Positions 24,601 through 37,800 of a stretch of DNA of 64,000 nucleotides are shown piece by piece. Made by a program: the position numbers and the translations under genes. The notes beneath the pieces are model-generated. The model was not told where the DNA came from. It did no database searches and saw only the letters and a program-made list of their open reading frames with translations. Numbering within the stretch: the first letter of the stretch is position 1; every line of letters starts with the position of its first letter. This DNA comes from Epiperipatus broadwayi (Eukaryota; Onychophora; Udeonychophora; Euonychophora; Peripatidae): assembly GCA_028023455.1 (NCBI GenBank), contig JAQFVV010012498.1, positions 558,001 to 622,000 of the forward strand, in the 5' to 3' direction.

Positions 24601-27600
24601 AGAATCATTTCTGAGTAAATATAGGACAACATTATACAAGGTTTTGGTGCTTCATAAAAGAGGAACACAAAACAGAAGCTCATAAACTAAAATCTTTTCA
24701 TAATAAATAAAATTATCATATGTGATTTAAACTTACTATGGTTATTTTCAATATATTCTGTATTATAATTAATGTTAAACATGTACATGAAAAGAAAATC
24801 CAATTTACGTAAAAAGTGATAAATGAATTTTTATGTAAATTGAATACTTTCCATCATTTAAATATAAAATTAAGATATATGAAAAGTAAAACAAATGTGC
24901 AGACATTTGAAAATATAATACAGCATTTGAAAGCACTAACTCAATAAAAAAATATTTTGCTAATAAAAATTTAATTAACTATGTCCAAATAAACTTAATT
25001 TTGATGATGGCTTCCTGGACTGTGCATAAAATTAAAAAATTTATAAAATAAATGGCAAATCTTTATTCCAGTTATTTTGGAAATTTTCTTTCATTATGTT
25101 AAAAAAAAAGACATTTTTATAAAAATGCTTTCAAACTTGAAAGTAAATTGCTAAAACTAAAATTAAGGAAACTGACCTATATGTATAAAATGAATGATTA
25201 GCAATAAAAAAGGTTAACTTTGCATATTTTTTTCATTCACAACTTTATTATTATTTCCTTTCACATATAAAATTTTAACTTGTACTTATTTCATTCATAT
25301 CCTTATATTTTAAAATAAATATAGGACAGTAAAAGATATTAACATTCATAAAGTAAATACAGTGTTGCAATTTTGCAATGCAATGACCCTCCCATTCATA
25401 AAAAATTCATTCATAACTCTTATTTCTTCTCCAATCAATTCTGATATATTAAGACTCCTATATTACTATTCTTATTTATTATATTCTATAGTGTTAATTA
25501 GAGTAATACTAGTAAATAATTAAATAGTTCATACCCATTGAAAGATGATTATTTCATTTTATTGTTTTGCCCAATTTATCTCTGCCAAATTTAAAAAAAT
25601 GATTTCAAGATATTTTTTTTTTAAAAAAAAAAAAATGTTAAAAATGAAATCACTAAAGCTTAGAGTCTCTCCTCGACAGTCTTAATTACTATTGTAACTG
25701 GAAGAGTTACTTTGTTTTCAGGCAGACAGCAATATCATTTATTAGCTGTTAGGAAAATAAAAAATTAAGAAAATTAGATTTAAAGAAAGAGGGAGAGAGG
25801 GTAAAGAATTTTTTTTTATTACAGCAAAAACCAATTCATTTTCTTTATTTTATAAATTCATTTTTAAAAATTAGATTAAAATCTGCCCTACTTAATTTTT
25901 TTGCTATCCTAAAATCATTTAAGTAAATAAACCTCAACTGTAAGAATGAATAGGAGTCATTAGATGGCTATGACAACAGACTATTGGTGGTCAGTTTCTA
26001 GCATAAAAGTTCATTTGCAAGCAATCTATTAGTACATTATAAGATAGAATAATATTCTTATTATACTATTATTCAAATAATTAGGAAAACTGCCTTGATT
26101 TGTTTTTTTAATTATTAGTATACTTTATAAATTATTATCACAATTTATTTAACACAAATTAAAACATAAGGATTATATTTTCCATAAGCAAACTGTTAAA
26201 AATTATGAAATGATACATTCAAACTTTCTATTCAAAACATGCATAAACAATTTCTTTCAAATTCTATTTTAACAATTTATATTATCCACAAAATTCATTA
26301 TTTCCAAAATATTATTGTACTGTGAGTAAAATGCCAATAAGTCTGATAAATAAATTAGTAGACATTTTCACTGGATATATTAACCATGTATAAACTAAGT
26401 TTCTTTATTTTAAACTGTTAAAGCACATCAAATTAAATATTATCATGATATAATATGGATAGCATATTTACATATTATGTCTATGATCCTGAGCTGGGAA
26501 TTTATTTCAGGTAACTAGCTTATAGTCAAATAAATGAGATATCTAAAATGGTATTGTTAAGTAATTATCAAATAGCTATTCTTAGGCAAATCAGCTTCAT
26601 GGTAATAAGGTTTAATTAGATGACTGTCTATGTAATAACAAGATAACAAGTCTTCCTTTACACTATCAAGCATTGTATGGTCACTAGATCATGAGTTACT
26701 CCTACCTTTTTTTTAGATAACTTTAAGTAAGATGGTATAATGTCACTAAGAACATATTGAAAATTTATTCATGGTTTTTACGTACGTATATAAATGCAAA
26801 AGCATGTTTAATTATTATAAGGTATAGCTATTTTATATTTTTTCATTATTATGATTTATCTAATTTGGCAATTTAAAAAGTGATAATATAGCTTGAAGGC
26901 ATAAGTAATATTATGGTAACAGGATTATACTGCATGTGTGGTACTCCATTTGTAATGGAAAATTATATTGCGATATTAACATTGGGTTAATTTAAGATTT
27001 TTGATCTAACAAATAACATCAAATACTTAACTGTAAAGCTATCGATGATCAATAAGAACATTCTGCAATATTTAGAATATCAACGACTTTTCAGAATATT
27101 AGGTACATTTTCAGATATGTTATCTAATCCAAAACGATTGACAAAAAATATAATTTGCTAAAATAACTTTTATTCATACTTGAAATTGGTAACGGTTTCT
27201 TTGTACAGAGCTCAACCATTAAAAATATGAAAGGCTATCCCCTATCTCGCAAATTTTCATTTAGCCTTTTTATTATTGCTTTTACGTTCTAGCTAGATAA
27301 AACACAGACAGTAAAAATTATTATCACACCCACTAACTACTCTTAATTAATTAATCATGGAGGAAAAACATTTTACAGCTTTAGAAGGAACTTTATACAA
27401 AGAAATACAAATCTACAGATATTTCTGTTTAATGGAAATATATATTTCAGTTTAAAAGAAAACAATAATAATACAAAATTAATCAAAGAATACTACAATA
27501 AGTATTTTCAATAGCATTCAGGGAATTACACTATTATTAAAAACATTTACATTAAAATAGGAAACAGAAAATATGTCTAACTAGAAGTTAGAGCACTGAC

Positions 27601-27779
27601 GAACAAGTGACCAAGTAGCTATCTTTTTATCTCTTTGTTTTATTGTCTCTTATTTGTTTTTAAAAGTATTACAATTTCTTGCATTACTATTGTAAAGATA
27701 AGTCCACTTTGTGTACCATAATGCATATAGTATACATGTATATCTTATTTCTGCAAAGAAGGAATTTGGAAAGGACTCT
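21646..27779. other. AT-rich stretch without a recognised gene
   Basis: Poly-A/T tracts (21779-21855, 25608-25634) and no coding or structural signal that I can support. The frame at 23359-23655 minus is a hydrophobic AT-composition artefact. Confidence 0.5.
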
Positions 27780-28094
27780 ATAATTGAACTTATAGTGGCA
27801 TTCTTTTATTGATAATTTTTTGTAATATAAGATCAAGTGCATTGTAGGCTACTACACTCAAAGAATATATGTTTTTGTTTCTCTTCTGATCTATGGCACA
27901 ACTCACATATAGTCTTAATGTTAGTATGTTTCTCTTTATATCTCATGAAATATAATGTTAGTAATGATCACATGTTCATTTCGAGTAAAAAATCATAAAA
28001 TTTGGTCTAAAGTGTCTGATATTTAAATCAACATATTAGCTGCTATTATTAATGCCTAGCATTGGCAAGTCTAAGTTATAATTTGTTTTTGTGT

Positions 28095-28569
28095 TTAGAA
28101 ATATGTATTCCAATAGCGCCATTTGTCTTGCGGGAAAGTTATGTTAGGGTTAGAAATTGATTTAATAGGTTCTAAGATTGTATGTAGATATTTTGTGTAT
28201 GGAGGAGGTTTGCCTGTAGGTGTTATTTTAAGAGTGACTTCTAAATATGAGTATATTCTTGTCATGAATGATATAAGATTAATGGGTTTTTGTATTGTAA
28301 ATATATGAATAGAGTGTAGTCTTAATCCATTTAGGTTGCCATGATACTGCATTTGCTTGAGTGAAATGGCCACTACACAATGAATAAATCTTTGATGTAA
28401 AGGATTGTGTGAAGACTACAATTGTTGTATAATATTTTTTGTAATAATCAGCAAGTTTATATATACTTTTGAGTTTAGAGAAAGATATGCTTTTGAGAGG
28501 GAAGATATCATCCATTCTGCTATATGAATTAGTTTGTTTTGTATTTGCCTTCATATAGCCATGTAACAC
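28095..28569 (-). pseudogene. LINE post-RT region in two overlapping frames
   Basis: The first frame (28569-28279) includes KPIAYLGFPFH just upstream and ADYYKKYYTTIVVFTQSF; the second (28373-28095) includes AISLKQMQYHGNLNGLRL and PINLISFMTRIYSYLEVTLK. Together they form the region after the RT in LINE ORF2. The change of frame near 28370-28380 marks a small indel. Confidence 0.5.
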
Positions 28570-28594
28570 AAGTGAAAGGGGAATCCTAAATAGG

Positions 28595-28822
28595 CTATAG
28601 GTTTACCCTGAAATACATTTGTGATTTGCCTGTATATATACAATAGGTACATGTTTTATCAAGGTTAAATTCTAATTTATAGCTGCAAGTGTATTCATGT
28701 AATATATTGGTTAATATTTGTAGTTGTTTTTTAATTGTTAGAAAAACTGTTATATCATCCATGTAGGCTATGCGGGCTACAATACGACCAAGTGTTGGTA
28801 TATATAGATCCCTGGGAGTCAT
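28595..28822 (-). pseudogene. LINE reverse-transcriptase catalytic fragment
   Basis: The frame reads IYIPTLGRIVARIAYMDDIT, then VFLTIKKQLQILTNIL and KLEFNLDKTCTYCIY. AYMDD is the Y-x-D-D box carrying two catalytic aspartates, and L-N-x-x-K-(S/T) is the next conserved RT motif (N-L-D-K-T here). Both are intact although the surrounding gene is interrupted by stops. The upstream QGSxLSPLLF motif is decayed near 28850. Confidence 0.75.
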
Positions 28823-29952
28823 TTTTCAATGTTATTCAATGGATTTATGTATGTGGTGAATAGCAATGCACTAAGCAAAGACTCTTGTGGGATTGATTAT
28901 GTGGATTAAAAAGAAAAGACATTTTCCCATTTAGAGTTATAAATATTTATTTATTAGCAAGTTTGTGAACAAATATAATGTTGATTTTGGTATTGTTTTT
29001 TCTATCATTTTTAAGAGTACATCAATTGCTACCAAATTCAAAAGCAATCCTTATATCCAGTTGTACTGCCATCCGGCTGCATTTTTTTTGAATTTCCGAT
29101 GGTATCAATGACAGTTTTGAATACAAAAATTACTTGTCCTGTTGATGAAATTTTTTTAGCAAAATGTTCCTGTGATAACAAAAGCATGGTGGGTGTTTCA
29201 ATTTTGTTTTTTATTACTGTTTCGAATAATTTAATACCCAATGGGCCTATTCATATTGGTCTTATGTTTTGCATTGTACAGAATGAAACTACTGATATAG
29301 GGTATATATCCTGAATATGATATATCCCTTTTGACATAAAGTTAGCCATGTTTGCAAGATAAGTAGAAGTGAACTGGCTTAAGTGCACAAAAACAAACTT
29401 TGGTATACTCAGTGACCCTCGATGGCATGAATATGACATATCCAAACATTGTATAAAATCTTTAGGTTTGAATATTTCTGCATCATCCAGCATTCCAAAG
29501 TGGCTAAAAGATTGTTTGAAATATTGGCTCATTTTGAAGTATTTTCTTAAAAGCATTTATAGACTATTGTTAGCATATTATCACCTATGATAAACACATC
29601 TGCAGTCACTAATAATGGAGAAACTCTTGTTGTAAGTGGTTGGTCTAGTGCCCATTGAATGTAGTCTAGACCAGGTATGTGGTAGTGTAATGAAAAGCTT
29701 TTTCTTTTTTGTAGTAACATATTCTTTTAACACATCACATGTGGATTTTACGATTTTTTTAGTTTAATTAATAGATAATTATTTTCTGTTGTTGGAGTAC
29801 TATATATTATCCTTTTATGTAATTCATCAGCAAGGGCTAAGAGTTTTATTGGTGGTGTAGTGGTTCTTGTGACACAGTTTATAATATGTGATATTATTTG
29901 TGTGTATATCCATTTTTGTACAGAGTCTATTTCTAAGTTGTTTAGTTTTTTT

Positions 29953-30045
29953 TTTATGTCAAGGCATCAGCCGGGAAGCGAACCCCAGGACAACTGATTA
30001 GAAAGCAGCTATGCTAGCCATTAGGTCACCAACGCTTGACATAAA
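29953..30045 (-). repeat. Polyadenylated tRNA-like retroposon inside the LINE
   Basis: On the minus strand the unit begins TTTATGTCAAGCGTTGG, has an A-box region ACCTAATGGCTAGCAT, an anticodon-like loop TTTCTAA (TCT, Arg-type) and a B box GGTTCGCTTCCC, then ends GATGCCTTGACATAAA followed by an A run. The outer 11 bases (TTTATGTCAAG / CTTGACATAAA) are perfect inverted repeats lengthening the acceptor stem. Imperfect flanks GTTGTTTAGTTTT and GCTGTTTACTTTAG look like a target duplication, supporting LINE-type retroposition after the LINE inserted. A related head is found at 50650-50745. Confidence 0.65.
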
Positions 30046-30134
30046 GCTGTTTACTTTAGCTAATAAAATGTAAATTTCTGAAAATTCTGCTGTTTTTATA
30101 CGTAATAGGATTCTTATTGTTCTTTTATGTAGTG

Positions 30135-30332
30135 TTACATGGTAGTTGAATTTTTAATTTGGTAAAATGATGGTAAATAAAATACTAGATCTGTAAGTGA
30201 AGAGTATCTGCCATTATTGATTAAAACAAAATTACTTGACAAAAATCCTTTATCATTCATAAATGGATTATTGATGAGATGCAAATATTTATTCTCAAAT
30301 GTAGAGGATATGTTAAAGTCTCCCATCAGCAT
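30135..30332 (-). pseudogene. LINE endonuclease fragment
   Basis: The frame starts MLMGDFNISSTFENKYLHLI and later reads NNGRYSSLTDLVFYLPS. The L-x-G-D-F-N motif is the conserved catalytic aspartate-asparagine block of the apurinic-like endonuclease of LINEs; S-x-L-T-D-L-V-F corresponds to the later S-x-I-D-x-I/V-F block that carries another catalytic Asp. Only this C-terminal third of the domain is readable. In an intact element it nicks the target to prime reverse transcription. Confidence 0.7.
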
Positions 30333-30340
30333 GAATGGCT

Positions 30341-31447
30341 GAGAGCAATACGATTATTAGGTACTTTTAAATGTGATGAATCTTGAGACTGTTTCCTAGC
30401 ATTTTTACAAATTAGCTTCTTTTGCTCAAGATGAAAATCCACTATTAATTTGCAATAGGCTAGGTTCACTTACCTAGTACATTTTTCTCTCTAGATCCAT
30501 GAGTGATTTATCCATCAGTATTACTTCAAATTGTTTTCACATGCTGATATATTTGAGTCTAGGTGATATTTCTGTGCACAGTTATGCAGGCAACAGACTA
30601 CAACTTAAGATTCCATACTAGGTTTTGGCAAGTCATTTCTCCTACATATTTGGTGGCATAATATTTTAAGCAATTTTAAAAGTACTATAGCAAAATCATA
30701 TAATCAATCAATATGTTCTTCAACATACTGGATATGATACTATGGAGTTCATTATTGTTGGACTGAACATGTGAAATGAGTAAATAATACAAGGTTATTT
30801 TATAGTTTTAAAAGATTATTTCAAAAATATTCTAAATAATTGCAATATTGATTGTTTTCATTAAGAAAATATGGTAGAGAATAAAATACAGCTGAAAGGT
30901 ATATTTTGAAACAGTGTTGAAATTATTTTAGAAAGAAAATTTCTCAAAAAAAAAGTTAAAGAACAGCATTGCAAAATATCAAATAAACAGAATAATGGAA
31001 TATTATATGTTCTATATGTGAATATAACTGGTTAACAGTTTGATTTGTATAGTTATCACAAACCTGACTTTGACTTCTATAATATTAATTTTATTTTTTT
31101 GCCTTATTATTTCCCCCTATCCCCTTTAAAATTGAAATAGCCGTACTTATTTGCAAATGATGATAACAAGTTTATAGACAAATTTAATGGAAATAAAATT
31201 ATTGAAAATTTTTGTTTAATGAACAAAAACTACAACCAGCAATCTTATTATATCAAAATCTAACAGTTAAAATGTGTGCATTAAAATTTTGAATAGAGGA
31301 ATCTCTATTTCATATATAGGACTCAGAATATATAGCAGCATGTACAAAAAAATTATCAATACAAAAGTTTTTATATAATTTATACATATAATTTTTAAAA
31401 AAGCATACCATTTTTAGTTGCAAATGTTTACACATCTTTGTAATTAA
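30341..31447. other. AT-rich stretch without a recognised gene
   Basis: It may hold the remaining 5' part of the LINE just right of 30340, but I cannot read any further endonuclease motif. Otherwise nothing is seen. Confidence 0.4.
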
Positions 31448-31531
31448 TATTTACTAAGGCAATAAACCTAAAGCTTGTGCGATTAAAAATGCAAAGGTAG
31501 GGACTGCTACAGGTCTTAACCACAAGCTTAC
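31448..31531 (+). repeat. Direct repeat, copy 1 (84 bp)
   Basis: It reads TATTTACTAAGGCAATAAAC, then GTGCGATTAAAAATGC and CTACAGGTCTTAACCACAAG. It matches 31761-31843 with only a few substitutions and one indel. The direct repeats lie 313 bp apart. Confidence 0.85.
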
Positions 31532-31760
31532 ACATTGGAAGAAAAGAGGAGAACCAGGGGAACCTTTCTTTACTTCAACCTACTTTCTATATAAATAGGT
31601 GAAGCTGAAGCAGTTAGATCTGAAGCGTGAAGCCATACATTAATAATCGCGAAATCCTTCGATTTACAATGAGTCAATGGAAAGATCTTATAGTTAGAAA
31701 TCTATTATGATAATTTAAAGTTGTAATTGTAAATTTATTTAATGCACATTGATTACGTAA

Positions 31761-31843
31761 TATTTACTAAGGCAAAAACCTAAAGCTGGTGCGATTAAAA
31801 ATGCGAAGATAGGGACCTCTACAGGTCTTAACCACAAGCTTAT
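31761..31843 (+). repeat. Direct repeat, copy 2 (83 bp)
   Basis: It matches the copy at 31448. Its left flank AAATTTATTTAATGCACATT plus GATTACGTAA is shared with a third partial copy at 39383-39430, so the family is dispersed. No function is apparent. Confidence 0.85.
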
Positions 31844-34800
31844 TTATGTAAAGAGTTTGTTAAAGTTTATAATATTTTACATGTTAGAAAAAATAAGTGT
31901 TAAGAAAGTAGCAAGTAGTAGCAAAAACTACAAGCAAATATTATCACTTGATAATAATACTCTTCTACATTGTTATTCAATATCCAATTTTTTGGAGAAA
32001 ACTTGTAACATATACATTATAATTATAATTACTAAATGAATAATGACAAATTAGAAATTATAATTAATTAAAATTAGGAATAAATTTAAATAATCCTATG
32101 ATACATTAATGTTAAAAATTACCAAACATTTTGCAAAACCATTATTTTTCAAAGCTTTTAAACGCTCTTCAAGCATTAAAAAACATTAACCAATCATTCA
32201 TATTAACACAGCTGGATTATTGAAATTATTAGAAATACTTTTAATAAATTATAGTTGTTTTGCAAATAATTAAAAAAACCTATATATTTCTTAAATAAAA
32301 AAAAATAAAAACAAAATTCAAAAAAGGAAACAATATAAATATCCATCATTTATTAATAAAGCTAATTTAAATACTCAGAATTTTTTTTTAACTATTGAGA
32401 CAAAACAAGCATTTAAAATTTTGGTTTAGAACACTTAAATTTGCATGATTAATAATAAAAAATATTTCAGGGTTGAAAATGGCAATAAAAATGGAGGTGG
32501 CTACGGGAGGGTTGCATTAGATCCTAAGATCCAGATGCACTAATCTCAGATCCAAGGCTCCTCACTGATGAAAGCCACAAGTTAGAAACTAGTCTGGGAA
32601 TATTGGATGAGTAGGCACTAGTTAGAGATTTTATGCACAAACCTTCTTGCATCCATTGGTGATTCTGGCTTGCACTGGTTGCGCTATTTATGGAGAGTTT
32701 AGTCTCTATGTAAAAATGGATAATATTAAAGGAAAAGAACAAATTGTTCATTGGGAAAGTTGTTTAAAAAAATAATGCAAGTATTGCTTGTTACCTGAAA
32801 CTTGTAAACTGATATCCATGATATGTTATAAATATTTAATTAAGATTGAAAAGATATAACTTTTTTTGTAAATGGAAGATAGAAATAAAAAGAATGTTAC
32901 TACTGAACAATAGCATATTGCATCACAAATCTTAACTTTATACAAAGACTTTAAAGAAAGATTCACTAAAAACAGTAACTAAGTATAAATGCTGATAATG
33001 TTAATCCTGTATTATAACCATTAATTTAAAATTTGTCAGAAAATATGCATCAATGAAAAAAATCATTACATTTCTAAACTATTTTATGAAATAAATTATT
33101 TATTAATTTTAGTATACAAGCAATAGTAAATTCAATACAATGCTAATCAATAATGATATGCAAAATATTTTATTTCATTATTTTTATTTTAATGAAGTCA
33201 AATCTTATTACTTTAATAAAGAGAGAAAAGGGGCAAGTAGCAACAGACCAACAATGACAGAATATATTATATCATTTATCTTAATGCGCAGTACTGCAAA
33301 GTTACTGAACATAACTGTAAGTCCATTCATTCTTTAAATATATACACTATTTATATTCAAAATATGAAAGGTTACAGATTCCGAATATCTTTAGGAATAG
33401 ATACTATCATTAGTTAATAAGAAAACAGTGGTTTACTAGAAGAGTAGTTTGATTTTATTTTTTTATTGTTTTTAGTATTTATGATTCACATAAGTTTGCA
33501 TTCCTAATATATCTCAATATTTCTATGACTTCATTTGCTTTTATTTCTACTTTAAATTCAATTATTTTATAGTAGTTACCCTTAGGATATGACACTACTT
33601 TCCTACCAAGGTAGGATTATTTATTCTAAAATAACTTTATTAAACAAATAATATATGTTTACAAATGGTACTATAGGCATAATTAATAATTACCTGATAA
33701 CATCATGGTAAAAAAAAAGGACAAAACTTAATAAATTAATACATGATATTTTGGTCATCAAGGACTTTATCTAGAAAGCTGAAAAAGTTTCCACATTTCC
33801 TCATATAAAATTTTGTAGATAAGATTATGTCTCTGTCTTTGAAACAAAATGTAATAATTAATTCTAGCAGTGATGATGAATGTAGCCAAACAGAGATCAA
33901 TATTTAGCATGTCAGGTAAACAATTTATATCAATGTTATTGCAAAATATAGAACTAAACACTGAAACGAATGTTGGATCCTATTCAATGGTTTCATTACC
34001 AAAAATAAAACCCTTTTGTTTTCATTAAATGTCTAATGTTAAAAAAAATTAAAATTATTTTAAAAGCATTACATGTATTAACACACATACTCATTTATGT
34101 TTAAATATATCTTTTTTTTAGAAAAAAAGATTTCTTTTATTTTAATTAAAATCCATTTTTAGTTTGATTTTAAAAGCAAGATTTAATTTTGTGTTGTTGT
34201 TTTTTTTTATTAGAAGTTAATGCCTGGTTAGAATTCTTAATTAGGTTTGAGCAAGAGATAAAAATTTACCCTGGCCTCAGGCGTAGAATTGAACAAGAAA
34301 GTTTACGCGGGATATTGGAGAGAGTATAAATAACAATTTGAGACAAGAGAGAATATTCTTGGATTGACTAAACTAATTCAGTTTTTCCATGATTCATTCA
34401 GCATCTTATAATTTTGCTATTCACAGTTATAATAGCTCACTGAGAGTTGTAGTGTTGTCAGTTCGGACATTGAATTTCTTTTTAAAAATTTGCTGTCCCG
34501 AGATGTCAAAATCCATTGCTATACATATAATAACCTATAACATGCCTTGCTAATTGAACTAAGGACAGATCTCTAATTCCACACTGCTCTTTCATCATGC
34601 TGTGAAAGTCTAAAGTAAACAAGATCACAAAATATACCTCTATACTTGCCATCATAAGGAAGAGTAGACACCTGAAAACATGAACTTAAAATAAATGTGC
34701 ACACTCTTGAAAAACTACATGAACTTTGCTTTACTTAAGTTTTCTCCTGTTTTATATTTATACTCCGATGTATTCGTTTACTTTTTTTTTGTTCTTGCAT

Positions 34801-37800
34801 TGTAATCAATCTTGGTGATCTTAAACATGATTTGTCCATGCAGCAATCCTATGGCAATATGAAATCATTAGTCCATAAGCTGGTGAACGCTCGTCCATGC
34901 TGGTCCGTTGATTCATGCAAGAAACTTTCCATTGCTTTTTCTTTTTGAATTTTTAAATAAGGAAATCAGAATTGCTGTGGGTGAATTGTTAGCTAAAGGA
35001 AAATCTTTCCCTCCTTTTCTAATTCACTTTTAGAAAGTTTGTCTGAGTGTTGACTTTTTATTCTTTCTAGTACATGCCTGAGATAACCATATTTATTGTG
35101 TGCAAATCTTTAATTTATAATTTTATATCTCTCTTAAATAAAACTTTAAAATTGTTTAAACTTAACTTGGTTGACATTTGTCTTAGTGCTTTTGTTTTCT
35201 CAATTGTCTGAACAATATTCTTGAGCTCTTGCTTTCTCCCTGAGTCTAGTCATCCTCATCCACTTTTGATCACGGTAAACAAATTTTCCATGTGATATAT
35301 TATGGCTTCTCCTTCAACGAAGTCAAGAATATCTCAGCAATTATGCCCAGATAAACCTGTTAGCCACTTTATTTTCTATTCTCCACTCTAAATTTTCCCT
35401 CTGTGATTAAAAGTGAATTGAGTGTCCAGTACAACACAGACATGAGATCAGGTGTTTTCAGTCTCTTCATAATCTGCTAAGTAAAGATTGTTTATAAAAT
35501 ACATATTTATACTAGTGGAAATATAAATTTGATATTTAATTACACATATTTTTATACAGCAATCATTAATTATTATTAGTTGACATGCAGCAGGTAGACA
35601 AATATTCAAATACATATAATCTCACTACTTCAATTTATTGCCGTAAGATAGGTTTACTCTCTTACTGTCCAAATGATTCTAGTTGCTTAGAATATAATGA
35701 AGAAGCAAATACTAATGCCACTGTATTTTTGCCAACTTAAAGCCATTTACAGAAATAGCTAATATCTTAAATTTTATTAATTAATATAACACTATGTGCA
35801 TAAAATCAATCTATTTATATATTACAATTTTTAATTTATGTTTCATAATGTTACTATAGCCTAAAGAAAAACACCTTTATTTGCATTAATTACTTGCATG
35901 ACAACTTTTATCTAATGTTAACAGATTTCAATATCAATCTCTATTATATATATATATAAAAATCCAAAAATGAAGAAGATCAAATTTACATCTACATAAA
36001 CGTTGCAATACTCCTCCCTCTTTATCTTCACAAACCTATAAGGAAGGGGAGTTATAATAAATAAAAAATGAAAGAAAATTAAGGTGGGGTTAGGAGGGAT
36101 TTAAAGATAAATGCTTTAAATTCATATGTTACATGTATATTAAATTCTTTATTAAAAAATCAAAAATAATTAAAATATTAAGAGCAAAACCTATATAAAC
36201 TCAGCATCAATGGTAATTCCTTGATAACATACAACTTCTTTATGAAATTTAATTTAGCATCTCAATATTTAAGCAATGCTATATTATAAACTTCAATAAG
36301 TCCCTTGCATTATTAATAAAAATGCATAATTTTTAAAAGATTTTATTAAAATTATAAAAACTATATTTATTTATTCTTTTTTTTTTTTTAAAAAATAACT
36401 ATAGGTCCAGCATTAGTAAATAGGCATCATATTATGATTTTTTTTAAGTAGTTATAATATCAATTTTCATCTAATCAATGTAGATTTTATCATTTATCCT
36501 TCAAGCTGATAATGGCTACCTAAATTGGTTATGGAACAATGAATTGGGAAATCCTGGTTCTTAGGAAATCCTCAGCTATTTAAAAGCACCTCAAAGATAT
36601 ACTGGATTGGAATTACAAATTAAGTAATTGACTATCACTTTGAAATACTTATTTGATTCAATATTGAGCTCCAGAATTTACCACACAGAACATAAATATT
36701 TATATTAAGCAGAAAATATATCTTGTTTAAAATACATTAAATTTAATCAACTACAATATAAAACAATATTTAATCAACTGAATGTAACTTTTGTGCTCAA
36801 TCTAGTATTTGAGTACTCAAACATCATATGACTTAATGAGCAACTAACTATACAATTATTTTATTGAATACAATTAATGAAATAATTTAAGGTTTTTAGA
36901 AAAAATGTTCAAAATTGAACAGAAATTTTTTGTGATCCAAAATAATGATAAATACTCATCTGTTTTAAATTTTGTTTTAAATTTATTTATTTCTATTTAT
37001 AAATTTTGTGGTTCTTGAAATAATCAAATTTAAAATTTTTAAATTCTTTTATTTTATTGTAAGATGCATAAAAACTATTCATGGTTGTTTTTTTTAGTTT
37101 TTTTTTTTCTATTTAAAATCAATTTATTATATTTAAATATACATTTCACTCTTTGACCTCAAAATCCTACACTTGTGTGATCGGTTGTCTTATCTGAAGT
37201 TTAGGAATGTTAGCAAATTCCAACATCTTAAATATTTTTGTGTTTGAATTGATTTCATAATATCTTGCTCAATGGCAGATACCTCTGAAACATAGTGATA
37301 ACTTCTTTCTTTTTCTTCTTCCTGTAATCTGATGGAAATGTCACATACAGGTTTATGCTAGATATACTTCATTAAATGCATAACAAATCCAGAAATTTTG
37401 TTCTGAAGCCTTTTAATATTGACTAAAACAATCTCTAAGATTCTTTTATTGATATGGAAGTCAAGGATAAGATGTGTATAATACTTTTCAATAATCATAT
37501 GAGTAACCCACTATATAATTTTTGTCCTTACATGTATCATTCTTTGATGAATTTTAGAAATGTCCTGCCATGTTAATAGACAAACTCTGCTTTTTTTTTC
37601 CCTCATAGGAAATTTTAAAAAGCATTGCATCAATCAACATGAGCATTAACACAGTAATAAGGATTGCTTCCCTTAATATACTTCTTTAAAATTATATAAG
37701 TTTCATAGTTTATACTAATTCAAAGATATTAGTCTATACCACTATGCATTATTTTTTCTCTATAGAAGTAATTTGACTTGAATGAATGATACAATTCAGT

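Larger units (their letters stand above)
27780..30340 (-). mobile_element. Decayed non-LTR retrotransposon (LINE)
   Basis: Minus-strand translations give, from 5' to 3', an endonuclease piece (30332-30135, LMGDFNIS), an RT upstream region (29556-29038), the RT catalytic region with AYMDDITVFL (28822-28595), and post-RT segments (28569-28095) that continue to a cysteine-containing block (YVSCAIDQKRN) near 27890. This is the order of an endonuclease-plus-RT LINE ORF2; the clade (Tx1/L1/Nimb-like) is not certain. Many stops and frameshifts make it dead. A tRNA-like retroposon is inserted at 29953-30045. Confidence 0.75.
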
